A stretch of DNA of 64,000 bases from Desulfobacterales bacterium. GTDB taxonomy: Bacteria > Desulfobacterota > UBA8473. The DNA lies in NCBI GenBank assembly GCA_016209225.1, contig JACQWO010000051.1, positions 1-64,000 on the forward strand. Direction: 5' to 3'. This document shows positions 17,153 to 25,062 of the stretch, one piece after another. Position 1 is the stretch's first letter; the number at the start of each line of letters is the position of its first letter. The notes under the pieces are model-generated. The model saw nothing but the letters and a program-made list of their open reading frames with translations. It did not search any database and was not told the DNA's origin. Position numbers and translations under genes: made by a program.

Positions 17153-17654
17153 TTCCCTTATCCCTCCTTGATAGGATAGGGGTATTAACAGGCCACCACA
17201 GGTTCAAAGCAGGATCATTCCATAGTATTGTGAACTGTTCCGAACGGTTATAATAGCTTGACTGTTTATAATGAAAAATCGCAAATTCACTCAGCACCAG
17301 ATGCCCATTCCCGAATTTAGGCGGTACGAGTACCTGAAGCCTGTTCTGCTCTGATAGCGTAAACGATTCCCATTGGCGATACTGAGGAGAGGACTCATCC
17401 CAATTTATAACAACCAGATAGAACTTGCCATGCAGGCAGGAAATCAGCTTCCATGTCTCTGCGTCTCCATGAATGCCTCGCAGAACATGACGGGAGGATA
17501 CGGAGATGTCATCCTGTACAAAATTAACAGATATGCCTGATTCCTTATACAGTTTCTCATTGAATAGTTCGACATACGTACCGCGAAAATCTTCAAAGAC
17601 GGTAGGCGGTTTAATGAGCAGAACACTGTCAAGTTTTGTCTTTTTAACCTCCAT
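17139..17654 (-). CDS. RmlC-like nucleotide-sugar 3,5-epimerase (GDP-4-keto-6-deoxyheptose epimerase candidate)
   Basis: 171 residues, cupin of the dTDP-4-dehydrorhamnose 3,5-epimerase family. DFRGTYVELF and VLRGIHGD are present, with H62 at the position of the catalytic His, and a Tyr (Y129) in the HYKQSSYY segment at the catalytic Tyr position; WNDPALNLWWP is the family's C-terminal signature. The RGIHGD...TWKLISC pattern resembles the GDP-heptose epimerases DdahB/MlghB of Campylobacter more than RmlC itself. Its place between two SDR genes and near hddA/hddC supports a role on a GDP-4-keto-6-deoxyheptose. Overlaps the next gene by 14 bp. Confidence 0.78.
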   Translation of the reverse strand: MEVKKTKLDSVLLIKPPTVFEDFRGTYVELFNEKLYKESGISVNFVQDDISVSSRHVLRGIHGDAETWKLISCLHGKFYLVVINWDESSPQYRQWESFTLSEQNRLQVLVPPKFGNGHLVLSEFAIFHYKQSSYYNRSEQFTILWNDPALNLWWPVNTPILSRRDKGSEHL

Positions 17655-17657
17655 CCC

Positions 17658-18656
17658 TCATGCTCCTTCGGCAAAGTAGTTTTTGCGTTTCAGGTACTCC
17701 TCCTGGTTCGCAACGTACCATTCCCATGTCTGTTTTAAACCTTCAAGCAAAGATGTCGTGGGATTGTAGCCCAACATCTCGCGGGCAAGGGAGATATCCA
17801 TCACCCGCTTGGGAAAGCCTGATGATTTATTGCCGTCAAACCTGTAATTGAAAGGAATTAATTTGTGCAACGTTTCGACAAGTTCGCGGATTGTGTAACC
17901 CTGGCCGCTACCCAGGTTAACATAGCGACCTTGAGTGCCATGATGCAGCGCTAGAATGACCCCCTCTGCAATGTCTCTGCTGTATGCAAAATCCCTTATG
18001 GCCGAACCATCCCCCCAGACCACAAGCGGGTCTTCACCGTGATAAATACGGTACATGAGGGAGGGAATAACCATCGCGTTTTTAGGATCGAAATTGTCGC
18101 CTGGACCATAGACATTGCAGGGCCTTACAACAGCGAAGTTTTCAAGATCATACTGTATCCGGTATGCCTGCACCTGCATTTCTGCCATGCGTTTGGCCCA
18201 ACCGGGAAACATATCCATCGGTGGTTCGGTTTCCAATGTTTCCGATTCCTTGAAAACCTCGGCGCTTCCGTACGCGCCGATAGAGCTGGTGTAAACTATT
18301 TTTTTCACCTTGTTAACCCGGCAGGCTTCAAGCATGTTGGTGTTCATCATGAGCAGTGGGACAAAAAAACTTGCCGGTTTGTTCGTGGTAACGTCGATGG
18401 AACCTTTTATACCCGCGATATGGAAAACATAATCTGTGTCGCGGGTAATCTCCTTGCAGAAGTTATAATCGCTCAGATCACCATAAATATACTCTGCCGC
18501 TGGGTGTATCTTTAACCTGTCTAATGAGACACTTCGCACCATTACCCCTGCGTCAAATAGAATGCTGACTATTTCACGACCGATCATACCCGTACCGCCG
18601 GTGACGACGGCGGTATTGCCGTTTAAAGATTTCATTAAATCTTCAGGTAAGGCCAT
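17658..18656 (-). CDS. SDR-family nucleotide-sugar epimerase/reductase, catalytic Tyr replaced
   Basis: 332 residues, extended SDR. GGTGMIG near 20-26 binds the dinucleotide, YTSSIGAYG holds the catalytic Ser, and RPCNVYGPGDNFDP with VVWGDGSAIRDFAY place it in the GDP-L-fucose-synthase-like group, as in C. jejuni heptose reductases. The YxxxK region reads PGWAK (151-155), so Lys is kept but Tyr is Pro151. This is the second SDR in the module without the Tyr. GGAG 7 nt before the ATG supports the start. The gene stop is 3 bp from the RmlC-like start. Product stereochemistry cannot be told. Confidence 0.75.
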   Translation of the reverse strand: MALPEDLMKSLNGNTAVVTGGTGMIGREIVSILFDAGVMVRSVSLDRLKIHPAAEYIYGDLSDYNFCKEITRDTDYVFHIAGIKGSIDVTTNKPASFFVPLLMMNTNMLEACRVNKVKKIVYTSSIGAYGSAEVFKESETLETEPPMDMFPGWAKRMAEMQVQAYRIQYDLENFAVVRPCNVYGPGDNFDPKNAMVIPSLMYRIYHGEDPLVVWGDGSAIRDFAYSRDIAEGVILALHHGTQGRYVNLGSGQGYTIRELVETLHKLIPFNYRFDGNKSSGFPKRVMDISLAREMLGYNPTTSLLEGLKQTWEWYVANQEEYLKRKNYFAEGA

Positions 18657-18680
18657 CTCTCAACTCCATTAATATTTTTC

Positions 18681-19667
18681 CTAACAGTGATGCCATACTA
18701 CCAAACACCATCCATCATTAAAGGTGCTGCCGATAAGCTTGCGTCGCTTAATTATTTTTAGCATCCCTGATTCTTGAAGCTTTTCCAAATACATGAGGTA
18801 ACCGTCGAGATAATTTCGTTTCTTTGCATAGCGATCGGCCAAGACATCAAGTAGGACGTCGCCTGAACTAAACTCTGAGAAAGGTTCTATGTGTACATAT
18901 ACAGAGGCAGGTTGACTATAAAAATAATTAAATAGTGGCTCGAAATCTGTGCCAAGTTGCTCCATTGAGCCGAAAGTAAAAATTGCGCTTTCAGGATCTA
19001 CATGAAATTCCGGATCAGGGTGAAACAAGTCTATAAAGTGACCGTGAAAACGATTTTCAGAATGCGTTTTGTTCGCCCGACTATCTGCCAAGTTGAGTAT
19101 TTTCGACGAAGCACTGGCCCAATCTAAACCATGATAAATCTTACCCGGTACGATACGACCAAAGGCAAGCAGATTATGGCCTGGACCGCAACCAAACTCA
19201 TAGATGGAAGGCACATGGCGGAAATAAGCATGTGCGATTATGACCTGCAGAACAGATAGAAAATGTGCCTCGAAGCGTGGCGACCTCGGTAAAATATAAT
19301 CACCCCATAGCCTCATGATGGTCTGACCGCGCCTGTAATAATAAGGCAAAAGCGCCGCTTCATCGTAGTTGGAATCAATATAATCTTGGAGATTCTGCCC
19401 CCACCCTTTTTCCCAGGTCTCCAACCTTTTGGGACCCGAAGAAACCAGGGGTTCGTCAAGGATACGCAGAATTTTCAGAATTTGGCTGTCGCGTTCCTCA
19501 CGGGTTAAGAAACGGTAGCCCAAATCCAACTGGTTGATTAGGACAACAGCTTCATCGGGTACTTCTAAAGCGAATATGCGTTCAAAGTCGGACTTATCGA
19601 GGTATTTCCAGTCCTGGCTGTTATCGATGCCGAAGTTACTAACAAAATGCTGATGATGTCTTTCCAT
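18681..19667 (-). CDS. Putative SAM-dependent methyltransferase
   Basis: 328 residues. Only the central part is recognisable: IYEFGCGPGHNLLAFG at 155-170 is a methyltransferase motif I, YHGLDWA the strand-2 end, and IFTFGSMEQLG the motif IV region. The N-terminal ~150 residues (DWKYLDKSDFERIFAL onward) have no family I can name. The C-terminus (YLDGYLMYLEKLQESGMLKI) is like other sugar methyltransferases. The start is 3 bp after the stop of the TylF-like gene, so both are probably translated together and may modify one sugar sequentially. Confidence 0.65.
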   Translation of the reverse strand: MERHHQHFVSNFGIDNSQDWKYLDKSDFERIFALEVPDEAVVLINQLDLGYRFLTREERDSQILKILRILDEPLVSSGPKRLETWEKGWGQNLQDYIDSNYDEAALLPYYYRRGQTIMRLWGDYILPRSPRFEAHFLSVLQVIIAHAYFRHVPSIYEFGCGPGHNLLAFGRIVPGKIYHGLDWASASSKILNLADSRANKTHSENRFHGHFIDLFHPDPEFHVDPESAIFTFGSMEQLGTDFEPLFNYFYSQPASVYVHIEPFSEFSSGDVLLDVLADRYAKKRNYLDGYLMYLEKLQESGMLKIIKRRKLIGSTFNDGWCLVVWHHC

Positions 19668-19670
19668 CGA

Positions 19671-20429
19671 TCATTCCACAATAAAGTAAGAAACTCGCGA
19701 GGCATATCGGTAACGGCGTAAGCCGATATTGTTAAGTCCGAACACTTCCATGAGTGCAGCCGTTTCGCCGGGTGAATCGGGATCATTTAATTCATCGAAG
19801 CCCAGGATGGAACCCTTCACCAGGCGAGGTTTGATCGCCTCCAAACAGACCTTTGTCGGTTCGTACAGGTCGAAATCGAAGTATGCCATGGCGACGATGG
19901 TTTCGGGATGCTTCTTAAAATAATCGTAGATGGTCTCGCAGGCATCACCCACGGCGAAGTCATACTTTTTAATATGGCCGAGGGGATTATCATTTTCCTG
20001 GAGAGACATGAGCGTATCCAGGTAAGGTAAATAGTCTTCTGTTACTTTGATGTTGCCCTGCTTGATCATCTCTGACGTACCATCTTTTTCGCTCACGCAT
20101 GGAAAACCTTCAAACGTATCAAAGCCGATGATTTTCTTGTGGCGATTGAAAGGTTCGTATATACCCCGCATAGCAGCGAAAAGTGACATGTTCTGTCCCC
20201 ACCGGGTGCCGAAGTCCATAATCACTCCCTGAATGTCTATAGCCTGTCTGTAAAGGAAGTCCATAAACAATAGGCGTGAGAGGCTCTTCGAGTTCAAATA
20301 CATGCCCAAATTCATGATGATCTGGTCGTCTGGAATGGGGCTCTTGCGGAAGTGCTCGACCCAATTGTCCCTTATGGTGTTTTCATTTTCGCTACCATAG
20401 TTCATTCCTCCAAGCGTAACTTGCGGCAT
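19671..20429 (-). CDS. TylF/MycF-type methyltransferase
   Basis: 252 residues. MDFGTRWGQN near 71-80 serves as motif I, and GFDTFEGFP at 102-110 together with AYFDFDLYEPT are hallmarks of the macrocin O-methyltransferase (TylF) family, metal-dependent enzymes that O-methylate sugars. A strong Shine-Dalgarno (AAGGAGGAAATATCC) precedes the ATG. In this module it would most simply O-methylate the heptose or its branched derivative, but the TylF family also contains members of unproven function in polysaccharide loci. Confidence 0.72.
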   Translation of the reverse strand: MPQVTLGGMNYGSENENTIRDNWVEHFRKSPIPDDQIIMNLGMYLNSKSLSRLLFMDFLYRQAIDIQGVIMDFGTRWGQNMSLFAAMRGIYEPFNRHKKIIGFDTFEGFPCVSEKDGTSEMIKQGNIKVTEDYLPYLDTLMSLQENDNPLGHIKKYDFAVGDACETIYDYFKKHPETIVAMAYFDFDLYEPTKVCLEAIKPRLVKGSILGFDELNDPDSPGETAALMEVFGLNNIGLRRYRYASRVSYFIVE

Positions 20430-20488
20430 GGATATTTCCTCCTTCTAATTTTTGTTTTGTTAAGATGGCTGCTGATCGAATACCATTT

Positions 20489-21433
20489 TCAGTTCTTGAG
20501 ATAGTCGCGCACGGTACGGTATATGGCTTCTTGATCGATTCCATAATGTCGGCGGGTGACTTCCCGTCCACCATACTGGTACGAGGGTTTGTAACCCTGC
20601 GTCATGGAGAGCCCCACCCTTCTAACAGGCAAATATCTTTCTTTGTCATTAAGTGTTTCGCAGATGGCGCTTCCCATTCCTCCGGGGAGAAAGTGTTCCT
20701 CGAGGGTGATAATCTTTCTGACCTCAGAAATATCTGAGATGAAAGCGACGGGATCGAAAGGGAACTCAAAGACATCCATGACACTCACGGAAATTCCCTC
20801 TGTCGCTAAAACATCGGCAACATGCAAGGCAGTGTGGACCATTGGTCCGGTAGCAGCAATCATCAAGTCATTGCCCTGACGCAAACGGACAAAGCCGCGG
20901 GAGAAATCCGTACCAGGTTTGTGTACATCGGGATAAAAATCCTTATCTATCCTTATGTAGAGAACATCCCGTTCGTTATGAGCAGAGATGTCAACATATG
21001 CAGCAGCCATCTGATTATCGCTCAAGTTTACCACACGCATACCAGGAAAGGCCCGCATGACGGCAACATCCTCCAGCAAATGATGGGTAGGGCCATCTGT
21101 ACAGTAACTCAGGCCTGTGCCCATGCCAAGAATGGTAAGGCGTATACCTTGGAACAAACAAGAAACGCGTATGTTTTCTAAACAACGTAAGGTAATGAAA
21201 GGGCTTATAGCATAAACATATACTCTTTTGCCCTCCAATGCCAATCCTGAACCGATCAGGATCGCGTTTTGTTCGGCTATACCTACATTGACAAACTGTT
21301 GAGGCATATCAATGCGGAATTGATCCAGTGCCGGAGCGCCCATGTCCGCCGCTACAATAACTACGTTTCGATCTGACCTCGCGATTTCGTAAAGCCGGCT
21401 GAAGAGTGCATCGCGCTGAGTAACATTATTCAT
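20489..21433 (-). CDS. Split transketolase, C-terminal subunit
   Basis: 314 residues from the ATG at 21433, which has AGAGG 6 nt upstream. The longer frame up to 21535 adds 34 residues outside the family. VGIAEQNAILIGSGLALEG carries the Glu that activates the thiamine diphosphate aminopyrimidine, and GPTHHLLEDVAVMRAFPGM is the usual transketolase Pyr-domain sequence; the transketolase C-domain follows (LEEHFLPGGMGSAI). It forms the second half of a heterotetrameric transketolase with the N-terminal subunit encoded just upstream (8-bp overlap). Possible roles are supplying sedoheptulose 7-phosphate for the heptose route, or transferring a two-carbon ketol to a keto sugar. Confidence 0.85.
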   Translation of the reverse strand: MNNVTQRDALFSRLYEIARSDRNVVIVAADMGAPALDQFRIDMPQQFVNVGIAEQNAILIGSGLALEGKRVYVYAISPFITLRCLENIRVSCLFQGIRLTILGMGTGLSYCTDGPTHHLLEDVAVMRAFPGMRVVNLSDNQMAAAYVDISAHNERDVLYIRIDKDFYPDVHKPGTDFSRGFVRLRQGNDLMIAATGPMVHTALHVADVLATEGISVSVMDVFEFPFDPVAFISDISEVRKIITLEEHFLPGGMGSAICETLNDKERYLPVRRVGLSMTQGYKPSYQYGGREVTRRHYGIDQEAIYRTVRDYLKN

Positions 21434-22283
21434 AACAACCTCTTTTCTGGATTTCGTTGGTGAATTTATCGGCATCACTACCTTGAGGTGCTCTTCCATG
21501 CCAAAGGGGGTCAAAACACATGGAGGGGATACCATGTCCTTTGACAGTATCGGCGATAATCACAGTTGGTTTGGTACTGTTCCGGTTTCTTAAGGGCGGG
21601 AGTGCCCTTAAGAATTCTTGAATCGAGTGGCCATTGATACGAATCACGTTGAAGCCGAACGCCCGCCACTTCTCGTCCAATGGCTCGAGCGCAACCAGGT
21701 CTTCGGTAAAGTCAGTAACACAAAGATAATTGCGGTCTATGATGGTTACCAGATTGTTCAGCCGATTGTGGCTGGCGAACATTGCCGTCTCCCATATAGA
21801 ACCCTCGTAGCACTCACCATCCCCTAAGATGGCATAAACCATGAACAGTTTTCGGTTCATTTTAGCAGCCAAGGCGATGCCTGCCGCCGTACCATAACCT
21901 TGCCCTAACGAACCAGCGGTGATCTCCACACCTGGCACATCATGTTGAAGGTGGACTGCAAATTTGCCATTTTCCTGTGTGAAAGTCTCCAACCAGTCCA
22001 TTGGAAAGAAGCCGAAATCTGCCAGTGTGGTGTAGAGTGCAGGGCTCGCTTGCCCTTTGCTCAAAATCAACCTGTCACGGTCTTCCCATTTAGGATTTGC
22101 AGGATCAACCCGAAGAATCCTTCCATGATAGAGAGCTACAAACATCTCAAGGCATGATAGGGATGATGATACATGACCTTTGCCTGCCTTGATGCACATC
22201 TGTAGCATACGACATCCTAAATCGTGAGATCGCTGCTCCAGCTCCTCGCTTCTACTCTCAATACTTTTCATCATTTCACCCAT
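21426..22283 (-). CDS. Split transketolase, N-terminal (thiamine-diphosphate-binding) subunit
   Basis: 285 residues. KAGKGHVSSSLSCLEMFVAL near 33-52, GSLGQGYGTAAGIALA, and the ThDP motif ILGDGECYEGSIWETA ending in a conserved Asn (IIDRN) are all intact. KGHGIPSM is the active-site loop near the end. Split transketolases are common in archaea and in secondary-metabolite and polysaccharide loci. Two early ATGs (residues 4 and 5) offer alternative starts; no clear ribosome binding site. Partner of the gene at 20489-21433. Confidence 0.87.
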   Translation of the reverse strand: MGEMMKSIESRSEELEQRSHDLGCRMLQMCIKAGKGHVSSSLSCLEMFVALYHGRILRVDPANPKWEDRDRLILSKGQASPALYTTLADFGFFPMDWLETFTQENGKFAVHLQHDVPGVEITAGSLGQGYGTAAGIALAAKMNRKLFMVYAILGDGECYEGSIWETAMFASHNRLNNLVTIIDRNYLCVTDFTEDLVALEPLDEKWRAFGFNVIRINGHSIQEFLRALPPLRNRNSTKPTVIIADTVKGHGIPSMCFDPLWHGRAPQGSDADKFTNEIQKRGCYE

Positions 22284-22395
22284 ATTTCATATAGTTATTT
22301 TAACTGTACTTCTCTTGCTTAAAACTGGAATGCCCCGCGTCATATACTAATTTATTATGCAATGTCAAATGTCAAATCAAATAATATATGAAGAA

Positions 22396-23487
22396 TCAGA
22401 AAGGCCCTCTAAATTTCTTATATGCGTCGGCCATTGAATGCTCGTCTGGCAACGGAATACCATGATTCGTTTTACCGCTTACAATTCTTGCTATGGCACC
22501 TGTTAAAGTCTGTAAATTAGGATAGAAATAATCTTCCAGTGTTTTTGCCGTGGGACACGTAGCTGGTTGCATCCCCAACGTCAGAACGGGTACTTTAAGT
22601 AAACTTGGCGCTTTTTCACATACGATTCTGCATACCTCAGCGCAGACGCCATAAGCCTGCCAGCTTGTATCTGCAATGATCAGTCTGCCTGTTTTTTCCA
22701 CACTATTCATAATCATTTCTTTGTCAGGATGAGAAACGCAATTTAAATCGATAACCTCACACTCCAGTCCTGCGTTTGTTGACAGATATTGTGCGGCTCT
22801 CAAAGCTTCCAATACCATGATAGAAGTTGCTACAATCGTTACGTCATTTCCATTTCGAACGAGATGTGACGATAACGGATCATCGTTTGAGTATACAGAA
22901 TTTTGTTCGATGTTGAATTTCACATCGTAAAGTAAGCGATGCTCTATCGAGATAACCGGAGCCCGGTATGAATGAACAATATAGTGATAATCCTTTAATA
23001 TCGAATCGGAATGGCTCGGCATAATAACCGTCAAGCCCGGCACATGCGCGAAAAAAGATTGAAGGCTTTGCGAATGTTGCGCTCCCTGCCCCCAACTTCG
23101 ACCAATAACCATTCTTATCAGCATGGGGCATTCAAATTGCCCGCCAGACATATATTTATATTTGGCAATGAGGTTTACGACTTGATTCATGCAACAGAGG
23201 GAAAAATCAACCCTCATATGAGTGTTAATCGGGTATAGACCATTGAGGGAAGCGCCTAAGGCAATTCCCGCCAGTGCTTCCTCCGCTAATGGCGTATCCA
23301 AAACGCGGTCTCTTCCATATTTACTTGAAAAATTTAACGTCGTTCCGAATAGTCCTTTATGATCAGTGACTCCCTGCCCCATTATAATGACCTTGGGATT
23401 TCCTGAAAGGGCATCATCCATCGCATGGAAAAGAGCTTCTCGATATGACAGAACGCTTCCGGAAAATTTATCTATCAAACTATTCAT
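22396..23487 (-). CDS. Thiamine-diphosphate-dependent 2-oxoacid dehydrogenase E1, beta subunit
   Basis: 363 residues, E1 beta of the pyruvate/acetoin/branched-chain 2-oxoacid dehydrogenase type. LDTPLAEEALAGIALGASLNG contains the activating Glu, and GRSWGQGAQHSQSLQSFFAHVPGLTVIMPS is the family core; the transketolase C-like domain starts near 215 (GNDVTIVATSIM). Its partner, the alpha subunit, ends 19 bp upstream. No lipoyl E2 or E3 gene is present anywhere in the window, so it is unlikely to form a classical dehydrogenase complex. See the alpha subunit for a possible role. Confidence 0.87.
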   Translation of the reverse strand: MNSLIDKFSGSVLSYREALFHAMDDALSGNPKVIIMGQGVTDHKGLFGTTLNFSSKYGRDRVLDTPLAEEALAGIALGASLNGLYPINTHMRVDFSLCCMNQVVNLIAKYKYMSGGQFECPMLIRMVIGRSWGQGAQHSQSLQSFFAHVPGLTVIMPSHSDSILKDYHYIVHSYRAPVISIEHRLLYDVKFNIEQNSVYSNDDPLSSHLVRNGNDVTIVATSIMVLEALRAAQYLSTNAGLECEVIDLNCVSHPDKEMIMNSVEKTGRLIIADTSWQAYGVCAEVCRIVCEKAPSLLKVPVLTLGMQPATCPTAKTLEDYFYPNLQTLTGAIARIVSGKTNHGIPLPDEHSMADAYKKFRGPF

Positions 23488-23506
23488 AAAATGTTTTTCT
23501 TGCCCC

Positions 23507-24436
23507 CTAAATTACATCAGTCAAAAGATCAGTCAGCTCCGGCCATGAACTGTCTTCAGCAAACATCACAGCTTCTTCAATTTCTTTTAAGATTGACGGC
23601 TTGAACTTGTCAATTAGCGCTTTTTGATTCATTAACGGATCTTTTGCTTTCCAAGATTCAATTTGTTTAATCGACCTATATCCGGCGTTATAGTCTTCAT
23701 TTACCCCCACATGTTCCATATAACGGCACGTCTTGATTTCAATGTATTGAGGTAATCTTGTAGTTCGAACCTCAGAGACAAGCCGTGAAAAAACGCGATA
23801 AACTTCAGTAAAATCATAACCTTCAGCACAATAATGGGTTGGGATGCCATAATTTCCTGCGTGATCAAGAATTTTGAATGCTTGACGCTCTGTTGTTCGG
23901 GAGTGAACGGCAAGATCATTATTTTCGCAAACAAAGATAATGGGCAGTTTATGCAACGACGCGAAGTTCAATGCTTCATGATAAACACCTTCATCTACGG
24001 CACCGTCACCGAAAACAGAAGTTATTATATGATTTTTATTAAGCTTCTTCGCAGCCAAAGCGGCACCCACCGCATGGGGAATAGTGCTCGCTACAATGGC
24101 CGATGCACCCATAAAACCTACATCGGTAGCCGCGAGATGCATGGAACCTCCTTTACCACGACAGCAGCCGGTATTTTTCCCATATAGCTCAGCAAAGAAT
24201 TCTTTGAGATCGCCACCTTTGGCGAGATAGTAGGCATGCCCTCTATTATTCGAGAAAATTAAATCCGTTGTTCTTAGTTCCTGACACACGCCGACAGCCA
24301 CAGCCTCCTGGCCAATAGAGAGATGTACAGGGCTTTCAATTTTGTCCGTAGGATAAAGTTCGATAATTTTTTCCTCTACTAATCGGATGCTTAACGCCTT
24401 ATAAAACAACTCCTCATACAAATCATTAAATTTCAT
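23507..24436 (-). CDS. Thiamine-diphosphate-dependent 2-oxoacid dehydrogenase E1, alpha subunit
   Basis: 309 residues from the ATG at 24436 (KFNDLYEELFYKALSIRLVE); the frame is open 23 codons further, but those residues are not family-like. SPVHLSIGQEAVAVGV, NNRGHAYYLAKGG and CCRGKGGSMHLA are E1 alpha signatures, and FGDGAVDEGVYHEALNFA to ENND is the ThDP motif. Without E2/E3 it may use pyruvate (or another 2-oxo acid) as a two-carbon acyl-anion donor, as proposed for AviB1/AviB2 in avilamycin biosynthesis, adding a two-carbon branch to a keto sugar. That role is inference from context. Confidence 0.87.
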   Translation of the reverse strand: MKFNDLYEELFYKALSIRLVEEKIIELYPTDKIESPVHLSIGQEAVAVGVCQELRTTDLIFSNNRGHAYYLAKGGDLKEFFAELYGKNTGCCRGKGGSMHLAATDVGFMGASAIVASTIPHAVGAALAAKKLNKNHIITSVFGDGAVDEGVYHEALNFASLHKLPIIFVCENNDLAVHSRTTERQAFKILDHAGNYGIPTHYCAEGYDFTEVYRVFSRLVSEVRTTRLPQYIEIKTCRYMEHVGVNEDYNAGYRSIKQIESWKAKDPLMNQKALIDKFKPSILKEIEEAVMFAEDSSWPELTDLLTDVI

Positions 24437-24458
24437 TTTTCTTATCTTCTTGTCGCAG

Positions 24459-25061
24459 TTATGTAGTCTTAATTTGGGAGCATGGTCTATTTTCAGTAAG
24501 CACAATATGCCGATTTTGGAGGAGGAAACGAATTAATATGGCAATATGAAGACCTATATATATCTCGTTTTTTTCGATCTTTTTCAGCGCTTCTTTGAAC
24601 GAGAAGCACTCTACGGATACAACTTCGTCATCGTGTTTAGTGCGCTCGTCAAATTCTTTTTGAGTCACATGGACTTGAAAAATGTGGGATAGACATGGAC
24701 TTCTGGTCGTTAAAACCATCGGTGCTTTGGCATTAAACCTATTTAAATCAAGAATTTGAATACCAGTTTCCTCCGACAGCTCTCGACATCCAGCCTCTAT
24801 GGGCGATTCGTCCATATGCACCCCTCCTGCTGGTAACTCGAGGGTATTATCGGCGATGACCGGGCGACGAACTCTAACCATTACAACAGAGCTATTTTCT
24901 ACGATAGGCAAAATGAGAACTTGAGGTTGGTTGTTTTCTACAGTAAAATAGCTCCCACGATTGAAGACGCTGAACCATTCGTTTTCATGTACTTTCTCAA
25001 TAGGTGTCAGAGAAGTACATTGAGGTAAATATAACCTTGGGTCATTTATACTTGGAATCAT
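24459..25061 (-). CDS. NUDIX hydrolase (ADP-ribose pyrophosphatase-like)
   Basis: 200 residues. The NUDIX box is perfect at 79-101: GGVHMDESPIEAGCREL then SEETGI, matching GX5EX7REUXEEXGU. The flanking strands (VVMVRVRRPVIADNTLELPA) resemble ADP-ribose and ADP-sugar pyrophosphatases. The family hydrolyses nucleoside diphosphate-X compounds; in a nucleotide-sugar locus it may remove a damaged or dead-end GDP-sugar or release a sugar phosphate. The gene sits 1 bp after the GDP-sugar 4,6-dehydratase stop and 22 bp before the E1 alpha start, so it belongs to the same unit. Confidence 0.85.
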   Translation of the reverse strand: MIPSINDPRLYLPQCTSLTPIEKVHENEWFSVFNRGSYFTVENNQPQVLILPIVENSSVVMVRVRRPVIADNTLELPAGGVHMDESPIEAGCRELSEETGIQILDLNRFNAKAPMVLTTRSPCLSHIFQVHVTQKEFDERTKHDDEVVSVECFSFKEALKKIEKNEIYIGLHIAILIRFLLQNRHIVLTENRPCSQIKTT

Positions 25062-25062
25062 A

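Noticed and set aside
18039..18515. 158-residue plus-strand ORF
   Set aside because: Antisense shadow of the SDR gene at 17658-18656, with no domain or ribosome binding site of its own.
22396..24436. Complete 2-oxoacid dehydrogenase complex
   Set aside because: Only E1 alpha and beta are present; no lipoyl-domain E2 or FAD-dependent E3 gene is in the window.
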